Source: an uncultured Fimbriimonadaceae bacterium
GTDB taxonomy: Bacteria; Armatimonadota; Fimbriimonadia; Fimbriimonadales; Fimbriimonadaceae
Assembly: GCA_937961665.1 (NCBI GenBank)
Contig: CALGMO010000053.1
Span: 1 to 35,386 of the forward strand
Direction of reading: 5' to 3'
Length of the DNA stretch: 35,386 nt
Shown: positions 15,373 to 24,740 of the stretch, piece after piece
Numbering within the stretch: position 1 is the first letter of the stretch
Layout: every line of letters starts with the position of its first letter
Notes under the pieces: generated by a model
What the model was told of the DNA's origin: nothing
The model's input: the letters and a program-made list of their open reading frames with translations, nothing else
Databases searched by the model: none
Position numbers and translations under genes: made by a program

Positions 15373-18300
15373 ATGCGCGCACGATCGGCGGCCTTTCTGC
15401 TTCTCCTAGCGGGAGCCTCGCTCTGCGGGGCTGCGGAGGACAAGCCGAAGACCCCCGACGAGATCAAGGGGGAGCGCGTCGCGCAGGAGTACCGGGAGCT
15501 GGCATCCTCGGTGGATCTGGCCCAGATTGAGCGCACCTTCCGAGACGTGGCGGCGTTCGGCCCGAGGCTCGCGGGCAGCGAGGGCGAGGCCGAAACTCTG
15601 GCCTACGCCGAGCGGCGCTTCCGGGAGCTGGGCCTCCGGGGCATCCGCAGGCACACGTTCCGCGTGACGGTGCCCGACCCCGACGCCGTGGGCGAGCTCG
15701 CCTCCTCGGACGGTCGGTGGAGGGTGCCGGTCTATCCCATGTGGCCCAACCTCGTCCGTACGTCCACCTGCGACGTCCAGGGGAGGGTCGTGTACGGCGG
15801 CGACGGCTCCCTGGAGTTCCTCGCCGGCCGCGAGGTGAAGGGTTCCATCGTGCTGATGGAGTTCAACTCGGCGGGGAGGTGGCGCAACGCCGCCAAGCTC
15901 GGCGCCAAGGCGGTCGTGTTCCTCTCGCCGCGCCAAACCCTGCGGATGGAGGCCGAGCAGCGCTTCAGCAGCGTGCCGCTGAACGTCCCCCGCTTCTATC
16001 TGGAGACGCGCCTCGCCGGTCCGGTGCTCGAGGCCGCCACGAGGGGAGCCACGGCGCGGCTCTCCTGCGTGCAGAGGTGGATCGTGCGGGAATCCGCCAA
16101 CGTGATCGGCGAGCTTCCCGGCACCGACCGGTCGCTGGCGGGCGAAACGATCGAGCTGTTCGTACCGGTCGACTCCATGTGCGTGGTGCCGAAGATGGCC
16201 TACGGCGCGGAGGGTATCGGGAACCTGGCCGCCGCGCTCGAGCTGGTCCGCATCTATCGCCAGCGCGAGCATCGCAGGCCTCTCCGCGTGATCGCCTCCG
16301 GATCCCACGCGCTGGCCCTGCAGGGCGCCCGCGAGTACGTCGACGACTGGATTCGGAACAATCGCCCCGCGACGCTCCTCACGGTGACTCTGGACCTCGC
16401 CAGCGGCAACCGGGCCCTGGGAGTCTTCGGCCGCGGGTTCTTCGTGGACTACCGGTGGGAGGTCCACAGCGCGGTCGCAAGCCTGGCGAGGATCCTCCGC
16501 AAGCACGCCGAGAGGATGGCGCCGATCCTCGGCGCCCCGGATCCCCGCAACACCATCAGCGACACGATCAACCAGCAGGACAACCGCTGGTGGAGCAACA
16601 ACATCCCCACCCGGTTCGCGTTCGACTGCGAGATGTTCCTGATGGCCTCGGCGAACGCCGTCACGATGGCGACCATCGACGACAGCCGCCCCTTGGTGGA
16701 CACGCCGCTGGACACGCTGGAAAACGTCAACCCGCTGAACATCCTCCGGCAGACGCAGACCCTCGCCTGCGCGTTCCTCCACCTGCTCAACGACACCTCG
16801 GCCAAGGGGGCGACCACCGACTTCCGCTTGGACCTGGAGCCCGCCAAGCCCAAGCGAATGACCCTCACCGGCGGCTTCGCCGTGGTCGAGGGGCGCGTCG
16901 TCCGCTACGACCCGCTCAAGAGCTTCGTCCCCGACGTTCCCGTCGCCGGCTCCCTGGCCGTCAACCTCAACGCCAACAAGACGATGATGGGCGTGCGCGG
17001 CGACATGGTGACGACGACCGAAGGCGAACAGGCGCACTTCCGGTTCGTCGGCGTGGCCCCCACCACGTGCTACTACCAAGGCTGGGGGTCGAGCTGGGTC
17101 CGTCCGACCAGGCTCGCCGCGTTCCACATCGCTCCGAACGGCGAGATCGACCAGGCTCCGGCGGACGGCCTGCGCGGAAGCATGGACTATCCCCGCACGT
17201 TCGAGCTGAAGACGGGCTTCAAGTCCACGCCGATCGTGGTGTTTCCCTGCGTGGCCACCAACTTCTACGACCTGGTGGACCCGCAGGACCTGAAGGCCCT
17301 CACCGACTACCAGGTCCTCGACGCGGCCACGGACGCCCCGCCGGAGAACTTCGGGTTCTTCCGGGACGACAAGGACATGAGGATCAACACCGAGTCCGAG
17401 GAGACCGCGGTGATGTTCACCATGCCCGGCCAAAGGTTCAAGCTGCTGATGGGCACGGGCCTCGGCGAGGTGCGCCTGATCCTGACGAACGCGGACGACC
17501 GGCACCCCGCCGGCAAGGGCTATCTCGCGTTCGGGGCTTCCACCGCCGGCGCGACGGGCCGCGACGCCATCGCCGTCGGGGGCGTGTTCCCGTTCGTCGC
17601 CCTGCAGACGGCCCGCGACATCCTGGCGATCAACCAAGACCGGTTGAACAAGTTCTCGAAGTACCGGATCGTGAGCAAGGGCGTGGAGGACCTCCAGGCC
17701 ACGGCGCGCGACGAGGCCTCCCTGGCCGAAGGCGCCCTGGCCGACCGCGAGTGGCCGGCGGTCGACCAGCACTCGCGCGCCGCCTGGGGCTACGCGCTGC
17801 GCGCCCACCCGGTAATCCAAGGAACGGCCAACGACGTGGTGAACGGGGTGGTCTTCTACCTGTTCCTGATCATCCCGTTCAGCTACTTCCTGGAGAGGCT
17901 GCTCTTCGGCAGCCGCAGCCTCACGGCGCAGCTCGTCGGGGCGGCGGGCGTGTTCTTCGCCTCGTTCGGTCTGCTGTACGTCATCCACCCCGCGTTCGAG
18001 ATCGTGACGAACCCGTCGATGATCTTCATCGCGTTCGTGATGGGCGCGCTGAGCATCATCGTGATCGGGTTCATCCTAGGCAAGTTCGAGTCCTCCCTGA
18101 AGGCGCTGAAGAAGGCGCAGAGCGGTGTCCACGAGGTGGACATCCGGCGCATGAGCGTCGCGATGGCGGCCTTCAACCTCGGGGTGAGCAACATGAGGCG
18201 CCGCAAGGCCCGCACGTTCCTCACCACGCTCACGCTGGTGGTGATGACGTTCATCGTTCTGAGCTTCACGTCGATCGTGAACGAGATCCAGCTGAAGGAG

Positions 18301-19929
18301 GTGTCCAGCGACGTGCCGGCCCGCTACACGGGCATGCTGTTCCGGGACCCCGGCCTGAACCCCTTGCCGACCTCGACGTACTACCAGGTCGCCAACGAGT
18401 TCTCCGGCAAGGGCAAGGTCGCCCGGCGGGCGTGGTACTACGGCGCCGGCCAAGGGGACAACGGCGTGCTCTCGCTGCGCGCCGCGGACCGGACGTTCGA
18501 CGCGCGCGTGCTCGTGGGCATGGATCCTTCCGAGGCCGAGATCACCCGCCCTCAGGAGGCGCTGCTGCCGGGCGGCCGCTGGTTCCGCAACGGCGACCGC
18601 AAGGTGGTCATCCTGCCCCGGCCGATCGCCGAGGAGCTGAAGATCAGCCCCAAGGAGGTCGGCAAGGCCGTCGTGCAGTTCGCCGGCATCGACTACACGG
18701 TGATCGGGATTCTGGATCCGGCGATCCTGCGATCGATCATCGACTTGGACGGCGACGAGGTGCTGCCCGCGGACTTCTCCCTGTCGAGCCAGTTCCAGAT
18801 GCAGTCGCGCACCGGCACCGACGCGTTCCGCAAGTTCATCCGCTACGACCCGGCGCGGGTGTTCTTCATGCCGGCCGACACCGCGATCGGGCTGGGCGCC
18901 CAGACGCGCTACATCGCCGTGAGCCTTCCGGCGCCGGATGTGACCGAGAGGGCCCTGAAGAACCTGATGCCGCGCATCCGCCTGAACGTGTACGCGGCCG
19001 CGCCCGGCCCCGGCGGCAAGCTCCAGGTCAAGCAGTTCAGCGCGCAGCAGGCGTCCTCGGGAACGGGCATCGGCCTGGTGATCCTCCAGATGCTGATCGC
19101 CTCGGTGTTCGTGCTCAACACGATGATCGCCAGCGTGCACGAACGCACCCGAGAGATCGGCATCTTCAGCGCGATCGGCCTGGCTCCCAACCACATCGCG
19201 ATGCTGTTCTTCGCAGAGTCGCTGGTGTACGGGGTGATCGGCGCGGTGTTCGGATACTTCGCGGCGCAGATCTCCGCCAAGGTCATCGTGGCCACCGGGG
19301 CGCTGCCGGGCTTGTACCTGAACTTCAGCTCTACGTCGGCCGTGCTGTCCGCGGCGCTGGTGATGGCGGTGGTTCTGGCCAGCACGATCTACCCCGCCAA
19401 GAAGGCCAGCAAGATCGCCGCCCCCGCGCTGGAGGGCGACCTCCTGGACGTGCTGCCCGAGGGCGACGAGTGGCGCATCCTCCTGCCGTTCAGCATCAGC
19501 GGCCGCGAGGCCGAGCCGATCATCCGCTACCTCGCGGACTGGTTCCGTGCCTACGAGGAGTACACGATCGGTTCGTTCGTTACCTCGGGCACCACTCTGG
19601 GGCACTTCGAGTCCCGGCACGGCAGGGGGACGTACACCCGGACAACCGCATGGATCGCGCCGTACGACCTCGGGGTGAGCCAGATCGTGCAGATCCAGTC
19701 CGAGCCCACCGCGCTGGAGGACGTGTTCGAGCTGACGCTCATCCTCACCCGCCTGGGCGGCGAGCCGGGGAACTGGATCAACCTGAACAAGCGGTTCGTG
19801 GAGGACCTGCGCAAGCAGTTCCTGACTTGGCGCACCATGGACGAGGACCAGCGGGCGAGGTACGCCGACGCTCGGCCGGACGAGGAGGGCGGTCTTCCGG
19901 CGGGCCAGCCCCAGCCGGCCGCGCCATAA
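15373..19929 (+). CDS. M28-peptidase-like domain fused to an FtsX/MacB-type permease
   Basis: The product has 1518 residues. A signal peptide (1-20, FLLLLAGASLCGA) leads into an M28-like domain: GPRLAGSEGEAETLAYAERR at about 63, a PA-like insert with GSIVLMEFNSAGRWRNAAKL, NVIGELPGTD, LDLASG (Asp341) and DTPLDTLENVN. The usual zinc site looks degraded. The HxD motif reads P265-V-D267, the bridging Asp is Glu280 (GAEG), the Glu-Glu pair is His312-Ala313, and the late His is Asp443. A carboxypeptidase-regulatory-like beta region lies near 495-600. Three helices (about 825-905) precede an FtsX-type permease: helix 946-970, an extracytoplasmic domain, then helices near 1230, 1275 and 1325 containing ASVHERTREIGIFSAIGL. 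A soluble C-terminal domain spans about 1355-1518. No ABC ATPase is adjacent. AGGA lies 7 bases before the ATG. Confidence 0.85.
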   Translation: MRARSAAFLLLLAGASLCGAAEDKPKTPDEIKGERVAQEYRELASSVDLAQIERTFRDVAAFGPRLAGSEGEAETLAYAERRFRELGLRGIRRHTFRVTVPDPDAVGELASSDGRWRVPVYPMWPNLVRTSTCDVQGRVVYGGDGSLEFLAGREVKGSIVLMEFNSAGRWRNAAKLGAKAVVFLSPRQTLRMEAEQRFSSVPLNVPRFYLETRLAGPVLEAATRGATARLSCVQRWIVRESANVIGELPGTDRSLAGETIELFVPVDSMCVVPKMAYGAEGIGNLAAALELVRIYRQREHRRPLRVIASGSHALALQGAREYVDDWIRNNRPATLLTVTLDLASGNRALGVFGRGFFVDYRWEVHSAVASLARILRKHAERMAPILGAPDPRNTISDTINQQDNRWWSNNIPTRFAFDCEMFLMASANAVTMATIDDSRPLVDTPLDTLENVNPLNILRQTQTLACAFLHLLNDTSAKGATTDFRLDLEPAKPKRMTLTGGFAVVEGRVVRYDPLKSFVPDVPVAGSLAVNLNANKTMMGVRGDMVTTTEGEQAHFRFVGVAPTTCYYQGWGSSWVRPTRLAAFHIAPNGEIDQAPADGLRGSMDYPRTFELKTGFKSTPIVVFPCVATNFYDLVDPQDLKALTDYQVLDAATDAPPENFGFFRDDKDMRINTESEETAVMFTMPGQRFKLLMGTGLGEVRLILTNADDRHPAGKGYLAFGASTAGATGRDAIAVGGVFPFVALQTARDILAINQDRLNKFSKYRIVSKGVEDLQATARDEASLAEGALADREWPAVDQHSRAAWGYALRAHPVIQGTANDVVNGVVFYLFLIIPFSYFLERLLFGSRSLTAQLVGAAGVFFASFGLLYVIHPAFEIVTNPSMIFIAFVMGALSIIVIGFILGKFESSLKALKKAQSGVHEVDIRRMSVAMAAFNLGVSNMRRRKARTFLTTLTLVVMTFIVLSFTSIVNEIQLKEVSSDVPARYTGMLFRDPGLNPLPTSTYYQVANEFSGKGKVARRAWYYGAGQGDNGVLSLRAADRTFDARVLVGMDPSEAEITRPQEALLPGGRWFRNGDRKVVILPRPIAEELKISPKEVGKAVVQFAGIDYTVIGILDPAILRSIIDLDGDEVLPADFSLSSQFQMQSRTGTDAFRKFIRYDPARVFFMPADTAIGLGAQTRYIAVSLPAPDVTERALKNLMPRIRLNVYAAAPGPGGKLQVKQFSAQQASSGTGIGLVILQMLIASVFVLNTMIASVHERTREIGIFSAIGLAPNHIAMLFFAESLVYGVIGAVFGYFAAQISAKVIVATGALPGLYLNFSSTSAVLSAALVMAVVLASTIYPAKKASKIAAPALEGDLLDVLPEGDEWRILLPFSISGREAEPIIRYLADWFRAYEEYTIGSFVTSGTTLGHFESRHGRGTYTRTTAWIAPYDLGVSQIVQIQSEPTALEDVFELTLILTRLGGEPGNWINLNKRFVEDLRKQFLTWRTMDEDQRARYADARPDEEGGLPAGQPQPAAP

Positions 19930-19930
19930 T
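19925..19930 (+). promoter_or_regulatory. -10 element CATAAT overlapping the stop codon before rimO
   Basis: CCATAAT ends 9 bases before the rimO ATG. TAA at 19927-19929 is the stop codon of the M28/FtsX fusion gene. The arrangement repeats that at 4092-4097. Confidence 0.5.
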
Positions 19931-19939
19931 CGCGGGACG

Positions 19940-21304
19940 ATGTCCCAGAAACCGGTTGCGCGCGTCATCACGCTCGGTTGCGCCAAGAACGAGGTCGACA
20001 GCGAGGAGATCGCCGGCGTGCTGGCCCAGGCGGGCTATGCGCTGGACGGCCTCGCCGAGCGATCGGACGTGACCGTCGTCAACACGTGCGGGTTCCTCGA
20101 GGCCAGCAAGCGCGAGAGTCTGGAGGCGATCCGCGCGGCGCTGCGGGACCGCGCCGCGGGACGAACCGGCAAGGTGGTGGTGGCGGGCTGCCTCGTGCAG
20201 CGCATGGGCGAGGAGATCCGGCGGCTCGTCCCGGGCGCGGACGCCTACGTCGGCGTGGGGCAGATGGCCCGCTTCGGCGAGATCGTCGGGGCCGCCCGCG
20301 AGGGAGCCACGGTCGCTCTGGACCGTCCGCACCACCTGTGGGCCGACGTGAGGTCCAGGGCGCGCTCCGGACCGGCTTGGACGGCCTACCTGAAGCTCAG
20401 CGAGGGGTGCGACCACGAGTGTGCCTTCTGCACGATCCCCAGCTTCCGAGGCAAGCACGCCAGCAAGCCGATCGAGCGCATCCTGGAGGAGGCCCGGCGC
20501 CTCGCCGAGACGGGCGCGCGGGAGCTGTGCCTGATCGCGCAGGACACCACCCAGTACGGGCACGACCTGTACGGCGCGTTCCGGCTGCCCGAAGTGATCC
20601 GCGAGGTCGCGAAGGTGGACGGCGTGCGCTGGGTGCGCGTTCTCTACCTGTATCCGACCCGCGTCGACGACCGGCTGATCGAGACCCTGGCGACCGTGGA
20701 GCAGGCCCTGCCGTACATCGACATGCCTCTGCAGCACAGCCATCCGGAGGTGCTCCGGCGCATGCGGCGCCCGTGGGACGGCGAGCGCTACCTGCGCCTC
20801 TTCGAAAGGATCCGCGCCGCGATGCCGGACGTAGCCATCCGCACCACGTTCATCGTGGGCTATCCGGGCGAGACCGACGAGGAGTTCCGGCACCTGCTCG
20901 ACTTCGTGCGTGCGGCGCGCCTGGACCGGGTCGGCTGCTTCCTGTTCAGCAGAGAGCCCGGAACGCCGGCGGCGGAGCTTCCGAACCAGGTCTCGTTCCG
21001 GGAGAAGCAGCGCCGGCACAACGAGCTGATGGCGCTCCAGCAAGCGGTCTCGCTCGAGGTCAACCGCTCTTGGATCGGCCGGGAGCTCGAGGTGCTGGTG
21101 GAGGGCCGCACCGACACCGGCTGGAGCGTCGGGAGGTCGTTCCGCGACGCTCCCGAGATCGACGGTCTCGTGTACACGGATCGGCCCTGCCGGCCCGGCG
21201 AGTTCGCGCGTCTGCCGATCACGGCCGCGGAACCGTACGACCTGGTCAGCGCGGGCCGCCCCAAGAGGCCGGGACGCTCCCGGCGTCCCTCGAAGCCGCT
21301 CTGA
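19940..21304 (+). CDS. rimO: ribosomal protein S12 methylthiotransferase RimO
   Basis: The product has 454 residues. The N-terminal UPF0004 domain has the three auxiliary-cluster cysteines Cys14 (TLGCAKNEVD), Cys50 (NTCGF) and Cys84 (AGCLVQ). The radical SAM cluster is Cys157, Cys161 and Cys164 in SEGCDHECAFCTIPSFRG, a form typical of RimO rather than MiaB. IDMPLQHSHPEVLRRMRRP and TTFIVGYPGETDEEF follow, and a C-terminal TRAM domain covers about 375-440. RimO adds a methylthio group to the conserved aspartate of ribosomal protein S12. The gene has its own -10 overlapping the preceding stop codon and faces the 16S rRNA gene tail to tail. The last 15 residues are a basic tail. Confidence 0.95.
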   Translation: MSQKPVARVITLGCAKNEVDSEEIAGVLAQAGYALDGLAERSDVTVVNTCGFLEASKRESLEAIRAALRDRAAGRTGKVVVAGCLVQRMGEEIRRLVPGADAYVGVGQMARFGEIVGAAREGATVALDRPHHLWADVRSRARSGPAWTAYLKLSEGCDHECAFCTIPSFRGKHASKPIERILEEARRLAETGARELCLIAQDTTQYGHDLYGAFRLPEVIREVAKVDGVRWVRVLYLYPTRVDDRLIETLATVEQALPYIDMPLQHSHPEVLRRMRRPWDGERYLRLFERIRAAMPDVAIRTTFIVGYPGETDEEFRHLLDFVRAARLDRVGCFLFSREPGTPAAELPNQVSFREKQRRHNELMALQQAVSLEVNRSWIGRELEVLVEGRTDTGWSVGRSFRDAPEIDGLVYTDRPCRPGEFARLPITAAEPYDLVSAGRPKRPGRSRRPSKPL

Positions 21305-21350
21305 GTTCCTCTCGGCTCCCTCGCCGGCCGGTTCCGCGCTCGGCCGCGCC

Positions 21351-21388
21351 CGACAAAAGCAAAAAGGGAGCGTCGGTGGACGCTCCCG
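21351..21388 (-). terminator. Rho-independent terminator of the 16S rRNA unit
   Basis: A perfect 9-bp stem (GGGAGCGTC at 21366-21374 with GACGCTCCC at 21379-21387, 4-base loop) is followed on the minus strand by TTTTTGCTTTT. It lies about 80 bases past the 16S 3' end and before any other rRNA or tRNA gene, so it closes a 16S-only transcript. On the plus strand no T run follows, so it should not serve rimO as an intrinsic terminator. Confidence 0.88.
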
Positions 21389-21410
21389 AAAGCTCAGGGG
21401 AAGGAATGCC
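21388..21410 (-). other. 3' strand of the 16S precursor processing stem
   Basis: On the minus strand this reads GGCATTCCTTCCCC then TGAGCTTTC. It can pair with the leader segment at 23118-23142 (GAAAGCTCA, AGAGGGAA, AGGAATGC) through two helices of 8-9 bp around a short mismatch. Such a long-range stem flanking the 16S gene is the normal substrate for RNase III. It abuts the terminator hairpin. Confidence 0.75.
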
Positions 21411-21465
21411 CGAGATACACCTGGAGATGTCGGACTCCGCAGTGCGGATTCCGAGTGCGTCTCCT

Positions 21466-22982
<1,517 letters not shown>

Positions 22983-23178
22983 AACTGTTTCCAGTCCCGT
23001 TCAGAGGGATCTGTGTTCTCGGTTGAACTCGAGACGCCCCACCGGGCCGAAGGCCCGCAGGGTAACGTCCCGCACATTGTCGATGCGCCGCTTGCGCGAC
23101 GACCGACCGAACTCGGCGCATTCCTTTCCCTCTTGAGCTTTCAAGGAGCTGCCTGCCCAGTGCGGGCAAGCGAGGAAT
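22983..23178 (-). other. 16S rRNA leader
   Basis: This is about 196 bases between the promoter and the mature 16S 5' end. It contains the 5' strand of the processing stem (23118-23142) and a small hairpin, GGGCC-TTC-GGCCC, at 23044-23056. I see no open frame here that I would call a gene. Confidence 0.7.
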
Positions 23179-23208
23179 ATTATAGGCAGGGCCCTCCGAG
23201 GATGTCAA
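23179..23208 (-). promoter_or_regulatory. sigma-70 promoter of the 16S rRNA gene
   Basis: On the minus strand TTGACA (23208-23203), an 18-base spacer and TATAAT (23184-23179) match both consensus hexamers perfectly. It is the strongest promoter in the window and the only one with a perfect -35. It begins 19 bases after the stop codon of the preceding dehydrogenase gene. Confidence 0.9.
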
Positions 23209-23226
23209 GGGCCCCAGGGCCTTTTT

Positions 23227-24303
23227 TCAAAAATCGTCTCCGGCGACTCCGGACCAGTCGAACACCAGGCCCATCACCCGGTCCCGCTCGTCCACGGCCA
23301 GCCGGTAGGCGGCCTGGGGATCCCGCGGGTCCAGCGTCCTCGTGGTCATGCCGTCCATCCGGATCCGGCCGTCGAGGACCATCCGGAAGTAGACACGGTG
23401 GATGTCCGACCAGGTCCGATCCGGAAAGCGCGTCATGAAGTGCGCGCCGACCACCGTCAGGCTGCGCGTCAGCAGGTCCGGGGTCAGGTGCTGGTCGTCG
23501 GGGTTGCCCGGATCCCCCATCAGCAGGACCTTGCCTCCGGTCCGAGGCATCGCCAGGATCGGACCGAACACGGCGGCCGAGCCGGTCGCGTCGATCGCCA
23601 CGTCCGGCCGCGGGTCGCGCCGGTCCTGCGGCGGCGCTGGGTCCGTCTCCGCCCCTCTCGAGACCTGCTTCTCCGGCCCTGCGGAGAACACCCGCTCCAT
23701 CTCCGCAACGGCCTCCGCCGCGGACGAACGGATCAGGTGCGTCGCGCCCGCGCGCCTCGCCAGCTCCAGCCTCTCCTCGCTCGGGTCCACGACCGCGACC
23801 TCCCAGGCGCCGCTGGCGAGCACCCACCGCAGAGCCATCTGGCCGACCGGGCCGGCGCCCACCAGGGCCACGCGGTCGGAGAGGCCGATCCCCGCCTTGC
23901 GCACGCCGTTGAACGTGATCTGCGCCAGGGCGAACCACGCGGCGAGATCGGCCGGGATCGCCGGATCGACCGGGGTGGCGTCCTCCCAGCGGCACACGAC
24001 GTGGCTGGCGTGCGGCTTCGAGGTCGCCACGAGGGCTCCCGGCGCGTGCGAGGGAGGACAGCCCGGCCCGGCCTCCTCGACCCGGCCGACCAGCGAGTAC
24101 CCAGGATAGAACGGGTAGCGCACCCATCGGTCGAAGTGCGTGCCCGGGGCGAACCGCCGGAGGAAGCACGTCGACTCGGTGCCGATGCTGATCAGGCTGA
24201 CCTCCGTGCGGATCCGCAACTCGCCGGGGCCGACCGACGGCACCTCGAAGCTCTCGGCCCGGGCCTGCTCCCTGCCCGTGAACACGATGCGGAGACCCTT
24301 CAT
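23227..24303 (-). CDS. MDR-family dehydrogenase lacking the usual catalytic zinc ligands
   Basis: This 358-residue medium-chain dehydrogenase/reductase has a GroES-like N-terminal domain (about 1-125) and a Rossmann domain with VGAGPVGQMALR and VVDPSEERLELARRAGATH. The catalytic zinc motifs are altered. Where zinc enzymes have C-G-x-D the sequence reads SIGTES, and where they have G-H-E it reads PGYSLVG. A zinc-independent reaction is therefore likely. A Pro/Asp-rich insert (GAETDPAPPQDRRDPRPD) interrupts the Rossmann half. The substrate is unknown; sugar-type or polyol-type substrates are common among relatives. The ATG at 24303 was chosen because TAGCAT overlaps the alternative ATG at 24312. 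It follows the zinc-ribbon gene after 32 bases. Confidence 0.8.
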   Translation of the reverse strand: MKGLRIVFTGREQARAESFEVPSVGPGELRIRTEVSLISIGTESTCFLRRFAPGTHFDRWVRYPFYPGYSLVGRVEEAGPGCPPSHAPGALVATSKPHASHVVCRWEDATPVDPAIPADLAAWFALAQITFNGVRKAGIGLSDRVALVGAGPVGQMALRWVLASGAWEVAVVDPSEERLELARRAGATHLIRSSAAEAVAEMERVFSAGPEKQVSRGAETDPAPPQDRRDPRPDVAIDATGSAAVFGPILAMPRTGGKVLLMGDPGNPDDQHLTPDLLTRSLTVVGAHFMTRFPDRTWSDIHRVYFRMVLDGRIRMDGMTTRTLDPRDPQAAYRLAVDERDRVMGLVFDWSGVAGDDF

Positions 24304-24310
24304 GCGGCGC

Positions 24311-24316
24311 ATGCTA
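24311..24316 (-). promoter_or_regulatory. -10 element TAGCAT of the MDR gene
   Basis: GGTAGCAT on the minus strand ends 7 bases before the ATG at 24303. It lies in the 32-base gap after the zinc-ribbon gene, so the MDR gene can be transcribed separately from mqnE. Confidence 0.5.
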
Positions 24317-24335
24317 CCCGAGCGCCGGAACGCGT

Positions 24336-24731
24336 TCACCGCGGCGGGGACCAGCGCCACCAGTCCCTGCGCCAGGCCCACCCCAGGCCGGCTGCGCTCA
24401 GGCTAGCCAGAGCCGCGCACCCGCTCTGGACGGCGATCGCCGGTTCGGCCTGGGCGAGCGCCCAGACCCCTGCCGCTGCGAATCCGACCCAACCGCCGGC
24501 GCAGACCCAACCGCCCCAGACCCGAGCGGAGGCCCTGCGCCTGAGCCAAGCCTCGAGCCGGTGCGAGACGTCCCCGCCGCAGTCGGGGCAGAAGGCGCCC
24601 CCGACCACCCGATGCCCGCAATGGCGCGCTCCCGCCCAGCGCTCATCGGGAGGCCGCAGGTCCGCTCCGCACAGGGGGCAGAAGGCGAACGATTCGTCCA
24701 TGGGAGCCCGGCAGCTCGGGCACGGGTCCAT
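24336..24731 (-). CDS. zinc-ribbon membrane protein of unknown function
   Basis: The product has 131 residues. The N-terminal third holds a zinc ribbon with Cys4/Cys7 and Cys18/Cys21 (CPSC, CPLC) and a second knuckle with Cys38, His40, Cys48 and Cys51 (HCGHR, CPDC). An Arg-rich stretch leads to two hydrophobic helices (about 75-92, VCAGGWVGFAAAGVWALA, and 103-118, CAALASLSAAGLGWAW) and a Trp/Arg-rich end. The protein is probably a small membrane protein with a cytoplasmic metal-binding head. No partner is known. The start follows the mqnE stop after 9 bases, and TGAGG before it could serve as ribosome-binding site, so the two genes are probably co-transcribed. Confidence 0.75.
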   Translation of the reverse strand: MDPCPSCRAPMDESFAFCPLCGADLRPPDERWAGARHCGHRVVGGAFCPDCGGDVSHRLEAWLRRRASARVWGGWVCAGGWVGFAAAGVWALAQAEPAIAVQSGCAALASLSAAGLGWAWRRDWWRWSPPR

Positions 24732-24740
24732 CGGTCCGCC

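Noticed and set aside
15406-17988. An 860-codon open frame on the minus strand, antisense to the M28/FtsX fusion gene
   Set aside because: It is an open shadow caused by high GC. The translation is low-complexity (Arg, Gly, His, Val) with no domain, while the plus strand encodes recognisable motifs throughout.
23210-23227. GGCC hairpin followed by six T on the plus strand, beside the 16S promoter
   Set aside because: No plus-strand gene ends here, the hairpin loop is very small, and on the minus strand there is no T run after it. It may be chance or a weak stop for antisense RNA.
24304-24312. Alternative start ATG at 24312 for the MDR gene
   Set aside because: It overlaps the TAGCAT -10 element and would lie upstream of the expected transcript start. 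ATG 24303 fits the family N-terminus.
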